Part shown: positions 11,639 to 22,931 of the stretch, piece by piece
How the letters are laid out: each line of letters starts with the position of its first letter
Numbering within the stretch: the first letter of the stretch is position 1
Source of the DNA: Conoideocrella luteorostrata
Taxonomy: Eukaryota; Ascomycota; Sordariomycetes; Hypocreales; Clavicipitaceae
Assembly (NCBI GenBank): GCA_032433595.1
Contig: JASWJB010000003.1
Location: forward strand, 1 to 64,000
Reading direction: 5' to 3'
Length of the DNA: 64,000 nucleotides
Notes under the pieces: model-generated
What the model was told of the DNA's origin: nothing
Seen by the model: the letters and a program-made list of their open reading frames with translations, nothing else
The model's database searches: none
Position numbers and translations under genes: made by a program

Positions 11639-14356
11639 ATGGAAGCACCGCCTACCAGACCACCCTCGCATAATCTCTTCGAGGTCTACTTGCGTCTTCG
11701 ACCTCCACCTCTCGGTGCAGCTCCGACGGGACGCATTTTGAACGTTGAGCAGCCGGATGGAAAAGACAAGTCGCACCCGTCACACATCACATTGAACCCC
11801 CCGACAGACAGGCGGCGGGCTATCGAGAAGTTTGCATTCACCAGAGTGTTTGAGGATGATGCCACGCAGCTCGATGTTTTTCACTGCACCGAGATCGCGT
11901 CGCTCGCAGAAGGGGTTCTTGCTCCCCAAGGTGGTGATGGGACAGATGCAGTTGTTGCGACTTTGGGAGTGACGGGCTCGGGAAAGGTACGTTAGCAAGA
12001 CGACGGTATTCTATTAGTTGGAGACTTTAAACCAGCTGATAAACAAATTCTTATTCTCAGACACACACGATACTGGGATCGAAAGCCCAGCGCGGCCTTA
12101 CACAACTTGCTCTCGATGTTGTCTTCCGAGCCATCGGGCCCAATATGATGGAGTCAACATACCTCCCATCAGCCATTGAATCTCTTCAGGCATGCGATCC
12201 TTCGGAATCAATGCTATCTGCTGCACCACACTTTCTGGAATCGACCTTTGCCGATCCATCTGGTCATTCACGGGCCCCTTCGCGGGCAGCTACTCCAATG
12301 ATTGTACGAAACCCCAACGTGAGAATCTCTTTTGCCGACTATTCCAAGATCCCAGCAAATACATCACACCCCCACTGCCATCCGGCAACGCAAATGCCTT
12401 GCACGTACCCAGATTCAGTAGCATCAAGTCCGAAAAGTGTCAGGCTTGTTAGTGAGACGGAGCAGAACCGCAAGTCGAAGGAACGATAGGATAGCTTTCG
12501 TCGACAATACGGCATGCTCCTCCCTGGTGTTGAGAATGCGAATGAAAATGAGAACGCGAGTGCGACGCCAGCCACTTTGGTATCAGTACCCAAGCGGGAC
12601 AAACTTAGACATTTCATGTCACTGACTGCTGCCACGCGTGTAAAGAACGTTGCTAAACAAGAATTCAAGGGCGATCATAGTATCATGTCACCGACACCGA
12701 GACGAAATCTGGCGCGACCGTCGGCGCTTCCTCAGTCCCCCGATATTAGCAGCATCAACGTCTCATGCGACTCATCAGCCGAATACGCCGTCGTTGTTTC
12801 CATGTATGAAGTCCACAATGATCGAATTTACGATCTTCTCACCCCAGCTGCCAGGTCCGCGGCCACTAAGGAATTTCGTCGACGACCTCTGCTGTTCAAG
12901 TCGACTGAGCTGTCTCCAGACCGGAAGGTAGTTGCGGGCCTACGCAAAGTAGTCTGCACCACTTTAAGAGAAGCCATCATGGTTCTTGAGGCGGGTCTTC
13001 TTGAGCGCCGCGTTGCTGGCACTGGCAGCAACAGCGTTTCCAGTAGAAGCCACGGCTTCTTTTGCTTTGAAGTCAAGAGGCGCACCCGTAGCAGAAGACC
13101 TAGCCCCTGGGGTGGAAGCAAGCTTACAATTGTTGACCTTGCGGGGAGCGAGCGTGCTCGCGAGGCAAAGACGCAAGGCGCAACGTTGGTAGAGGCGGGG
13201 AAGATTAACGAGAGCTTGATGTATCTGGGACAATGTCTCCAGACACAAAGTGAAGCGTCGTCTACAAGCAGAGTATGGCCATATGACGTTGCCTGCGTAT
13301 TTTCTGACAAGTCCATGAAGCTAACAACCACTGTAGCCAAATGTTGTCCCGTTTCGTCAGTGTAAGCTGACGGAGCTCTTGTTTTCCAATTCGTTCCCTT
13401 CTTCGTCCTCGACAGGCCACCCTCACGCACCTCGCCGGAATCCACAGAGAGGTGTCATGATTGTGACGGCTGATCCTAGAGGAGACTTCAACGCCACATC
13501 TCAGATTCTGCGATACAGTGCTCTTGCGCGCGAGGTGACTGTTCCTCGCATCCCATCCATAACTGCGACTATTCTGGCACAAGTTCCCACGACTGGTAAC
13601 CCTCGTCCAGTCAGTCCCGCGCAGCAGCAGCATCACCTTCGACCCTTTGTACCTCCCGGAGCTTCTTCATCGTACCGCAATCATACCCCGCCAATGAATA
13701 TTGACGAGCGAGCAACGATGGAGATAGCGGCCTTGGAAATTGCCAGGATGAGCGACGAGATTGACCAACTCCGTGCTGAAGTGGATGAGCAGCTCGAGGG
13801 TCGCATGACAGCTGAAGCCCATCTGCTGAGCATGGAAGATCGTATGCTAGACCTGGAAGCCGCTATTCGGGATGACTGTGCCACGGAATTTGAACAGCGT
13901 CTCACGCTGGAATTGGCTCGGTTCAAGGCTTCCTTGGCCTTGGAACAGGAGCGAAGCGATGAACACTGGGACCGCAAGGTTGATATTCTGGAGCGTGGTT
14001 TGGATGCTGGCGCCACAGGCGACAGTGACGGAGACAAGGAGAACGTTCTTGTAGAAGACCTCACAGAAGAAGTGGAGCGGCTCCGACGAGAGAATGCTGT
14101 CCTTAAGCGTGAACTAGCTGGGCGTAGTCCAGTAAAGCGCAAGCCTCTTGAGGAACGCGAGGATTTTTCTTCCAGCGCTGCTGGCACCACCGCATCATCA
14201 AAAGGAGACGGTGTTACTAATCTGGGCAGGAAATTGGAGAAAATGCGAGTAAGTGCTGATATTAACTCGAGGTCGGCAAGCGGAGCCAGCAACGGCAGTC
14301 CGAAGAAGATGCGAAAACTTGCCAGCACGAAACGTTGGGAAGAAAGCCAGGGGTAA
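11639..14356 (+). CDS. Kinesin-6-like motor protein, with an apparent lesion in the loop insert
   Basis: Microtubule motor. The ATG at 11639 sits in good context (GACCATGG). Exon 1 ends inside the P-loop GVTGSGK|T; intron 1 is 11987-12060 (GTACGT...CTCAG). The motor then shows YDLLTP, switch I SSRSH, switch II DLAGSE (13135-13152) and NESLMYLGQCLQ. An intron at 13273-13336 (GTATGG, branch GCTAAC, TGTAG) leads into VPFRQCKLTELL. A coiled coil follows (about 13700-14020), then a basic Ser-rich tail. GVTGSGKT instead of GQTGSGKT and a long insert between P-loop and switch I match kinesin-6 (Klp9/MKLP type), which acts in anaphase spindle or cytokinesis. Oddity: the exon-2 frame meets TAG at 12487-12489 inside the insert. 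An intron 12319-12489 would remove it in frame. Alternatively the frame changes near 12327-12333 and an intron at 12437-12494 restores it. The gene may end at 14356, although a GTAAGT overlaps that stop. Confidence 0.8.
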
Positions 14357-16013
14357 GTTGCCGCAATGACAATGTCGGCACAAACGGCTTGTGTTTTTGA
14401 TTTGGGGATCTCGAGGATTGGAAAGAAGCAGTTGGCCCTGAAATACTTGGACATCTGGTCGGTCTATTTGGGAGAAAACAAGTTGGTTTTATTTATTCAC
14501 TAAGTTTTGAGTTCTTGGACGATAATACCCTTTTTTGTTCTGGGAATGGGGAAACGCTGGTAGCTGGCATCTTTTATTACAATACGGTACTTGTGCTGTT
14601 CATCCCATCCACTTGCCACGAATATTTATCCATTTCCTATTGCATTTGCTATGCATGTACCTTGGCACGTCATGAATAATAGTCATTCGCGTGTTCTATC
14701 TGGGATTCCGAGACGGGCCTCCTGTATATCACGGGCCCATAGCTACAAGTTACTTGGACAAACTCGTCAATATTATGGTCCGGTCTACTTGACTACAATA
14801 GATCCATTAGCCAAGTGGCTTCTCAACCCGGTGTTGGGTGCAATCACTTGCACTCCACAGCACAGGCGGAGAGGGCCAGTAGGACCACCAACAAGGAGGG
14901 TTAATTAATGGGAGCAGAACATCGATGGTCACATTCGGCAAAGCTGCGAGGGCGTATTCTTTCTTATACGTACGGGAGCGGCTGCAGTCAAATGCTTCTT
15001 GGTCAGGCCTGACACTTGCTCCTTGTTTGTGCGGCGGGACCGCCATAAACCAGCCGCTGCTGGTTCGTGCAAATCACAAGATGAAAGACTCCCCCAAACT
15101 CTACTAGTCAAATCCATGTTGTATTTCTCACTTATAGATGATTTCGAAGCATTTCTTGTTGCGTGCCACCGACAAGGCAATAAGTGTTGTTTTGGCCCCT
15201 GGCGGCATGGGTGCTGGTTAATAGGTTAATGACAGTGCGTGCCATGTGCTATCCGCGAGCGTCGCAGCCGCTGCTGACAACCAGCTGCCGCAACTGCCGC
15301 CGGCGAACACTGCCCACAGCCATCGCTGATAATAAAATGTATGAGCAAAATTAGTGTATATTTGAATGATTCTAAAGACTATTTTTTTTTACTATTGATA
15401 CAGGCACTGCATTTAATATTATGGCGTAGGAATTCATCGATTTTATTCTTTTGTAGGGTTTTCCAACTTTGCGCCATTTTTTCGGCAGCTCTCTCGACGC
15501 GGATTTTCGCGCAGCGAACTAACTTAATGTGGCGCCAGTTCGGCGGTCGTGCTTTGCTTGCATGGACCTTCTATTATTTAATTCTATTGGTTAACCGTCC
15601 TTGATCAATACGGGAGACTGGCTGACCCTCTCGGAATTTTAGGACATAAATGAGTGTTTTGTGACACGGCCTAGTATCGCGGTTCTAAAGGCACCGAACT
15701 GTGTCGCGCATCACAACGCACCCGCCGGGCTATGTATGCTTGACTACGGATGTACTAGTACGCGTGTGGGTGGGGCGACGTTGCGAAAAATGAGATTTAA
15801 AAACGACTTTTGAGACACAAATGTCAACTGTAATATACGTTAAAACGGTGGGATGGGGTATATTAAGCGAGGCTCATTATATAGCAAAAGCTAATTCTAT
15901 GATATGTGCAGACGTTATGACGCAAATTACGAGATGGACCGGGCTATATGAGACAGCCCCGCGCTGGATAGATTCCCAACCAACACTCTCTCCTCTTGAA
16001 GTTGACATTGAAG
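14357..16013. other. Intergenic region, convergent gene ends
   Basis: Lies between the 3' ends of the kinesin gene and the tetraspan gene. AT-rich from about 15310 to 15610. Frames reach 105 codons and none look coding. No repeats or RNA genes were recognised. Confidence 0.5.
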
Positions 16014-17162
16014 TTATTGAGCGTTACCGGGGCCAGGCGTGTAGAATTCCTTGACACCATGGCTTGCCTCAACCGGGGCTTTCCCTTTGCTATTCTCCTC
16101 CGCATCCACAGCAATGGGCTGAGACTCGGGCTGAGTGGATCGAGTGTGTGCCATCATGGGCTGCTGAACCGGGGCTTGCTGCATCATGGGAGGCGGTTGC
16201 TGTTGACCCTGCTGTTGCCCCATAGGCATGAATTGCGGCTGTTGCCCTTGCCCATTAGGAGGGACGTGGAATCCCTGAGGAGGAGGAGCCCAGTACGGCG
16301 TAGAGGCAATGACAATGTTGCGCCTCCACCTGTTTCGAATGTGTGTGTCTACGCACGCGATAATGAAGATGACGATTTCCACAAGGGCGAGGAGTAGAAC
16401 CAGCGCGGTGGACCCAATAAATATTGGAGGAGAGCCGTCGCGGCACCTCCTGGCGCGGTAGGTGCTGTATCTATACTCGCGGCAGCTGGTACCGTAGTAA
16501 TCGTAGTCGGCAATGGCAGCCAGGAGGCTGCCGACGATGACAGCCCCGATCCAGAGACAGAGGCAGACACCAACATGGGCGCCGGGGTGGATGCCGGCTT
16601 TCCATTTGCGGGCGCAGCGAACGATGAGCTCGGCGAGACTCCAAAGGAAGGCGAGTATGAACTATACATAACAGTAAGTATGATTATGTCAAAAAAAAAA
16701 AAAGAACTGCTGGGGTTTTCTTACAACGGGCCCAGCAGATAAGGCTGGGAGGTAGATGTCATAGTCTTCGCTGTATAGGCTGCTGCTGGACCGTGCGAGC
16801 AATGAAAAGGAGAAACCGATTCCAATGATGCTGATGATCAAGACAAGGACGTGGAGAATATCTCTGGCAATCTTTCTGGAGTTCTTCTCGGGCTGTCGTT
16901 GCAGGGCATGGGGGACAGCAAGGTATGTGACTTGTTGGGGCGCATTCTGGCCCTGCATCTGCTGCTGCTGGCTGTATGGCGCAAAGGGCTGGCCGTAGGA
17001 ATTGGGGTAGAGCACATATGGGCTCTGGCCGTTTGGAGGCTGCGCATTGGAGTTGTTTTGGGCTTGATGCACGACTGGAGATGCCTCTCGTGGGTGCGAA
17101 GTCGTAGTCGTCGACTGGATGGGAGAGACTTGTCCAGTCTGGGAGGCCTGTTCGGGGGCCAT
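16014..17162 (-). CDS. Four-span integral membrane protein with Pro/Gln-rich tails
   Basis: Two exons (17162-16725 and 16661-16014) over a 63-bp intron (16662-16724; GTAAGA...TATAG); phase 0 on both sides, giving 361 residues. The start has A at -3. Residues 1-90 are Ser/Thr/Pro/Gln-rich and lack a signal peptide. Four hydrophobic segments follow: one ending exon 1 (ILHVLVLIISIIGIGF), then FILAFLWSLAELIV, GVCLCLWIGAVIVGSLL and ALVLLLALVEIVIFIIA. An extracellular-type loop between spans 3 and 4 holds two Cys. The C-terminal 90 residues are Gln/Pro/Met-rich and probably cytoplasmic. The layout resembles MARVEL-like or generic fungal tetraspan proteins of the plasma membrane. Function unknown; the topology is inferred from hydropathy by eye. 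Confidence 0.82.
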
Positions 17163-19110
17163 TATGGTAACGAGATTGTGCGTTTTGCGCTCTTCGGTGA
17201 CCTGGGTTTCCTTTCGTGGCGTGGTTTTGAGCCGTCGGGTATGTCAAACCTCAGTTGGGGATGCTGGCTGGCAAGGAATGGACGATTCTCAAAATGCGAC
17301 AGAAACGAAGGACTCGAATGGAGAAAAAGAAAGAAACGAAATCGAAGACGAAGGTATGCTGAGGGGGTGCGATTCGCAAACGAGTGGGATGAACCGTGTA
17401 TTAAGAGAAGAAAGCAGAGGTAAGGAAGGTGAGTCGCACCCCAAATTTAGGCAGACGACATAGAGTGAGGTTTGCAGAGCGCAGCTGGTCTCATCTGTCG
17501 ATGCGGCGACTTCCATAATAGATCTGGTGGTCTGGGGCGAAAAAAAAAAAGGTGGTCTTGTTTGCTCCGCCTCATTGTACTAATACGGGTACAGGCAACC
17601 ATTTTGCCCCCCTCTGAGACGAATTGCTGGCAGCCATTGGACATGTCCCCTGCAGGAGATGCCAAATTGGCGATGCCCCCCGGTATTTTTAGATGAGCCA
17701 AGCGTAGCTACTCATGGCCCTCTCCACACACTCCAGGTGGGAAGAGCACGCGGACACGTAACGGTCAGCTTCCACCAAAATTTGCTTGACCCAAGTTTGC
17801 TTGGCGGTTGGCGGTCAGGCATAAGGGAAGGTTCCATGCATCGCGGCCATGACAGCCATGATGATGAGGTATTGATGCATAAACTCCAGGTCGAATTCCT
17901 CATTTATAGCAAAAATATGTCACTTGCTCGTCGCGTGCGGGTAGAGGGCCATGAAACCTCTGCCTCTGTCTTCACGGGACCGAGAATGCCTAGCGAGGGC
18001 GGCTTGTTTAACATTGGCAGTGAAAGGTAAGTTGGTAGACGTTGTTTGGGTCACCGACTGGCTTTGCACAATCACGTGGTATTTGATGCATTCGATAACG
18101 AACTCGGCTGGCAGATGGGGCTCTGCCAATCGGCACATAAATGTATGTGTACGAGGTGGCGCTTGCGCCTGGTGGGTGGTGTTGTAACCTCGATTGCCGC
18201 AGCAAACCCATGGCACCTTCTGCGGCATAACATCGACAACGCCCTCAGAGAAAACACTACTTACGAGGTACTCCGTACAGAGTACAGCGTACCCCGGACT
18301 GATGACGGCAGTTTGACGTTACGAATTGAGCCATGGTTGAGGATTTGGTTCGTAGCCTTGGCGCTTGAGCTGGCGCTTCATACTTAATGCTGACGGCCTG
18401 CATTAGCTCCAGGCGAGCCAGGACAGCGCACGTTTTTAAAGCGCCTTCGTGTCTCACATACATGACTACGCGCTGTACTTTGGCTCTACGTATTAACTAC
18501 GGTTTTCTGTGGCTTTGCCCTGATAATGGGACTATGAAGGAGCTAATTTGTACGAACCTCTTGTACGGGGTGCACAATGGCAGGCCAACATAATTTGGTA
18601 TTACGGCTGGCAGGTTGTCTAGAAGAGAACGGCTGTCGGGTCGACAAATGATGGTTTCACACCCTTGTGGTTCCAACCCTGTTAAAATAGAGTGCCACAG
18701 TGCTCACTTGCTTACTTCAGCCTCAGTGCCTTGAATGTGGTCCTAGCGTGGAATAGGTACGCTTGGCATGCTTTGGATGAATACTTGCCTGCTCCAGCAG
18801 GTGATGCTCACTACGGAACAATCATGGGGCACTGTGATCTTCATGGCAGTAGCAACGGAACTGCTGCTCCCGCTCCAGGAGGAGCAGCGCTAATGGAGAT
18901 ATTAATAGTTTAATTCCACAACAATGAGTGCTCAGCCCAAGTATAGTGTTTGTTCGGTTGCAGGACAGTCCGCGGTCAACGGCCTTGAGGAAACGAATAT
19001 ATCCCATGCCGGCCATCAACTGCCGCGATGGCTATTTTCGCACCTTGCTCATTGTCGAATCTCGAATCCATTACCCTCCAGCTGTTCGGAGTACCGGTAT
19101 CTTAAAAGTC
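17163..19110. other. Intergenic region, divergent promoters
   Basis: Separates the divergent tetraspan and Cys-rich membrane protein genes. Contains poly-A runs near 17540 and one TACTCCGTA at 18269-18277. Frames of up to 190 codons over 16851-17423 are shadows of the tetraspan gene; the rest are short and show no coding features. Confidence 0.5.
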
Positions 19111-19952
19111 ATGGAGCCGACTCAACTCGCCATATTACTATCCCTCGCAGTGCCTCTACTTGCGCAGAGCTGCCATTGGCCAGATGGCAGTCCGGGGAAC
19201 GACCGTCTTGTGCCATGCTCGCCTGGCCTCGACAAGTCCAATTCAGCATGTTGCTTTAAAGGCCACTATTGCTTGTCAAATGGCCTTTGCTTCGTGCCGG
19301 CCGATTTGACCATGTACCGCGGTGGCTGCACCGACACAAGCTTCGAATCGAAATCATGCGCCAAGTTCTGCTACGGCGACAATGCCCTGTACGGGGTATC
19401 AGGTAGACATACACGCTGGCCGCCGTTCGTTCTCTTCTACCCTGCGCTCACTTGCTGACTGAAACGTCTGCCCTCACAGCCGGTAAACAGCAATCAGGTG
19501 TTTGGACTTGCGATCGACAGAAGTTCGCCTGTGCCACATCTCTCTGCCAAACCAACAACTTTACCGTTCCGCAGGGCGTGATCCTGGACAACGCTGCGTT
19601 GCGAGCCGATGTTGGAAACCTTACATCCACAACTGCAGTGAACCCCACATGCTCTGCGACGCAAGCTCCGACCGAGACGGAATGCAAGGCGGGGATTTCC
19701 ACAGGCGGCGCTGTCGGTGTAGGCGTTGGCGTTGGGGCTCCGCTGGCATTGGCGGCCGCGGCACTGCTAGTTTTGCTGATGCAAGAGAGGCGGAAGACCA
19801 AGGCGTCTGAGCAGCAAAACCATGATAATTACGCGGCGTGGACGACGTCGTCGCAGTATGTAGCGGCTCATACTCACGGACAAGATGTGAACGGAAAGGA
19901 CACACCGAGGAGCGAGATCATGGGAACGCCCAGGCACGAGATGGGCGGGTGA
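19111..19952 (+). CDS. Secreted Cys-rich single-pass membrane protein
   Basis: Two exons (19111-19402 and 19480-19952) over a 77-bp intron with donor GTAGAC, branch GCTGAC and acceptor CACAG; the phase-1 junction restores an alanine codon and gives 254 residues. The frame stays open upstream to 18928, but the ATG at 19111 starts a good signal peptide (MEPTQLAILLSLAVPLLAQS). The ectodomain holds 12 cysteines, beginning CHWPDG and including SACCFKGHYC, and a short Thr/Asn-rich stalk. A glycine/valine-rich transmembrane segment starts GGAVGVGVGVG, runs into LAAAALLVLLM and stops at basic ERRKTK. A polar cytoplasmic tail of about 60 residues follows. This architecture is common in Sordariomycetes cell-wall sensor-like proteins; no ligand or enzyme activity is suggested by the sequence. 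Confidence 0.85.
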
Positions 19953-20858
19953 GCGATGTATGAGGACATGTTGTGCGATGCGACTATGGATATAGAACGG
20001 GCATAATTCTAATTCTCGCGGTGATTGTTTTGGCTAGACATACCGGTACTTGAGGCCTTAAATCAAAAGGACAACCAAGAAGTTGTCGTGAAATATTCGG
20101 ATCAATTTTAAATAATGTAGCGCCGACGCAATAATAGTAAGGGAGAAGTCGAGGTCGTAGAATCGTTTACGTATAACAGATCAAGTGATTGAGCAGCACT
20201 CTAACTAAATACTGGAAGCAAGCACCTGCAATCCCCATCAAGATCGCGGAGGGCCAAGGGCCCGCTCTGGAGAAAGGTCAATTCATGGGAGCAAAAATCG
20301 GATTCATGTCCACTAAGCTACGAGGGTATGCTCCCTCTTATAAGCACGAGCCTACTGTGTGTTCAAATGCATCCTGACCGCCGACGCCTGTTTCCATGTT
20401 GGTGGTGAGCACCGCCACACGACGAGCACGCTCATACATGGCAACTATGTCGGCTCAGAATGCGAGGGTGCGTGGGTTTATCGCCACTTGAGCATTCCAT
20501 CTTTCGTGTATTGAGTCATGCCAACTATGGACTTGTCGCTGCAAGCAATATGCCAATGTACCTCCCTAATTGCAGTTCTCCCTGATTAGAAGAAAAGGGG
20601 GCGGAAAGAAAAAAAAAACAAAAGAAATCGTAGCGTTAGGCTTCGTCATTGCCACCGAACATACCCCGGGTTGAGAGTGTCCCCTAGAAATGGTGGCTCT
20701 CGGATATTAGATCATTCCAATCATGGACGTTGTTGCTGTATGTGCTCAATTCGCCTATATACCTCCCCATGGCCATCACCGACCGGATCAATAATATAAA
20801 AGAGAAAAGAAAAAGTGTGAATAGAGTAGGAAAGGAGCCCAGTTGCAACAGGCTTTCG
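19953..20858. other. Intergenic region, convergent gene ends
   Basis: Between the 3' ends of two convergent genes. Contains poly-purine stretches at 20587-20625 and 20800-20820. No coding frame or RNA gene was recognised. Confidence 0.5.
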
Positions 20859-21821
20859 TTATGGCCACTGTATATTGCTCCCACTGCCCAGACTATCCCA
20901 ATTCGGCGGCAAGGCTACTTGTTGAAGCTCGACTGAGTTGGCCCTGCTGGAATCACGGGCCTGTTCCGCTGTGTTCGTCGGCTGGCTTCTTGGCGATAAG
21001 CGCGGCGGGCATGTACAGCAAGCATGGGAGTTGGTCTGGGGCTGACAAGCAGCACCTAGAACGGGCATCGGTGCAGCCGGCTCAAAGGCCACCTGGCTGT
21101 CATTCCATAAACCTGGTGCCAGCCAGTCGGGCTGTTGGTCTGCTGGAACCGGATACGAATATGGTAGTAGAGAACTTGAACCCGTGGTAGGAGCAGAAGC
21201 CGACAAGGTGAGTGCAGATGCAGGAGCTGAAGCCGACAAGGACAAACTGGCAGTGGGAGTAGACACTGGTAAAGTGAATCCACCCGCGGGAGCAGAGCTT
21301 GACAGAGATAACGCCGCGTTTTCGACACACTTGAAGCACTGGCAAGGGTGGGTTGGTTGTGGCTGGGCCCCAGTCGTATAAGGCAGTGGAAACGGTGATG
21401 CTGCGAGAGATGCCTCTGCTTCGCCTGCTTGGCGAGCGGGAGAGCCCCCCCCATCTGCGGCAAGGCGTTGCAGTCTTCGCAGCTCTTCCGTGAGAGCCTG
21501 GTTGCGCAGGTACAGCTCTTGCACCGCATTGCTATCAACCGGGCCAGGTTCCAGGGCTGATTTCGCTCTCAGCTCTTGGACTTCCCGTTCAAGTCGCTGC
21601 ACATGCTGCCTGGCCCTTGCTCGAGTTGCACGTTGGGCGATGCGATCCAGGGCTCTTTTGCGCGTTAGTTGGTCTGTCGTCATGGAGGAGACGGTCCGAG
21701 GAGCTGCAGCTTTTGGTCAGTAAACAGAACCTTTTTTGAGTTTCGAGGCAAATGTGTACTTACGCCGGCGAGGCGCCCGCTCTTGAGAATCATCTCGATC
21801 GTGAGTAGGGGGGCGGTTCAT
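20859..21821 (-). CDS. bZIP transcription factor
   Basis: Two exons (21821-21764 and 21709-20859) over a 54-bp intron (21710-21763; GTAAGT, branch ACTGACC, acceptor AAAG, with a second AG 6 nt further also in frame) give 302 residues. The frame also starts at a Met just after the intron, but the short first exon (MNRPPTHDRDDSQERAPRR) has perfect splice signals and continues the charged N terminus. The basic region is RKRALDRIAQRATRARARQ, followed directly by a heptad zipper (L at HVQRLEREVQELRA, then LTEELRRLQRL). The usual Asn of the basic motif is replaced, as in several fungal bZIPs. A central CQCFKC motif resembles the Cys pairs of red-ox-responsive fungal bZIPs. The rest is Ser/Ala/Pro-rich with short Ser-Ala repeats. 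Nuclear regulator; target genes unknown. Confidence 0.88.
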
Positions 21822-22887
21822 AATCGCATGGATCTTTACAACCGCAAAGGGAATATAATCTCGACTGTTGCTATTGTAGACTGCGCCAAGGTGTTTTCAC
21901 CGAGTTCCACGTCAAGGCACAGAGTCGCATTCTGGTAGTGTTCGTCGATGCCGTCGGTCGAGTAATTAACTTTCCCGTAACGTGCAGCTGTCGAGGACGG
22001 CTTTTAGCTTTATACATTTCCGTTGTTCTCTCGACCAAACGGACTTCTTTCCTAGCTATCTTCGAGAAGAAGTGTCAAAGTGTAGCTCATTCCTAGCCTG
22101 GGTCTTGGCATTCTGGTACAAACCCGTGGTGATGCCGAGAGCCATGGTTGCATGGGTTACTGGCGAGAGACAGCCAGCCACACACAGGCGAAGGCGCTGC
22201 CGGGGTTAAATTTAGTCCCTGCAGGAGAGATTCCAGAGATGGTGTGAGCGCTAGGCGATTGCTCGGTGCCAACTATTCCGGTGTGGGTTTCACAGCGTCC
22301 CGCGTACGCACGCATTGGCGGGCAGGCGAGCTGAATATTGTTCTAGGATCCTGGCACGTTGACGTATGGCCTGAGAAAGAGCTCTTTAGGCAGACCAAAC
22401 CGATCGTGGCGTCACGAATCGGAGGTTTAACTTGATGGGACCAGCAGACGAGATGGTAAGATGGCGAGAATGGCAACGGTTGATTAACTGCACACCGAAC
22501 CGGTCCCCCGGTTCTGACACCCATCGGCAATCGCTCGTAATCGAAACCGCTTATCCTATTCTGCAGCTCGGCCGAGGTTCATTTCCCGCCATGCTTCTTC
22601 AATTCTGCTACGGATGCTGCTTCCACTCGTGGCCTCTGCAGGACATGATGCAAGTGCGCGTCTCCTATCAGGCAGTTTTTGACCTGTCGGATTCACAAAT
22701 CCCCAAATCGTGGGCGCGGAGTACGCGGTATGATTGCCAGGATAATTTGCGCGGCACAGAAACTTCACTTCCCCTGGGACTTATGTCCTTGTGGTCTAGG
22801 GGCCGTGTGGTGGCCGGTCAGCTTTAGACGGCGCAGCACACATGGGCAGACGGCAACCCCGAGATGGCGGTGTCTCACTGAAAAAAC

Positions 22888-22931
22888 CACACTCACACTC
22901 ACACTCACTCACACTCACTTCACTCACTCAT
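22888..22931 (+). repeat. CACTCA/CACACT microsatellite
   Basis: About 44 bp of near-perfect CACACT and CACTCA units. Confidence 0.85.

Noticed and set aside
13262..14454. Antisense frames over the kinesin coiled coil
   Set aside because: Ser/Arg-rich shadows of Glu/Leu-rich sense coding.
16759..17423. Frames of 162 and 190 codons over the tetraspan gene
   Set aside because: Alternative frames of the same exon; only the called frame gives matching splice phases and membrane spans.
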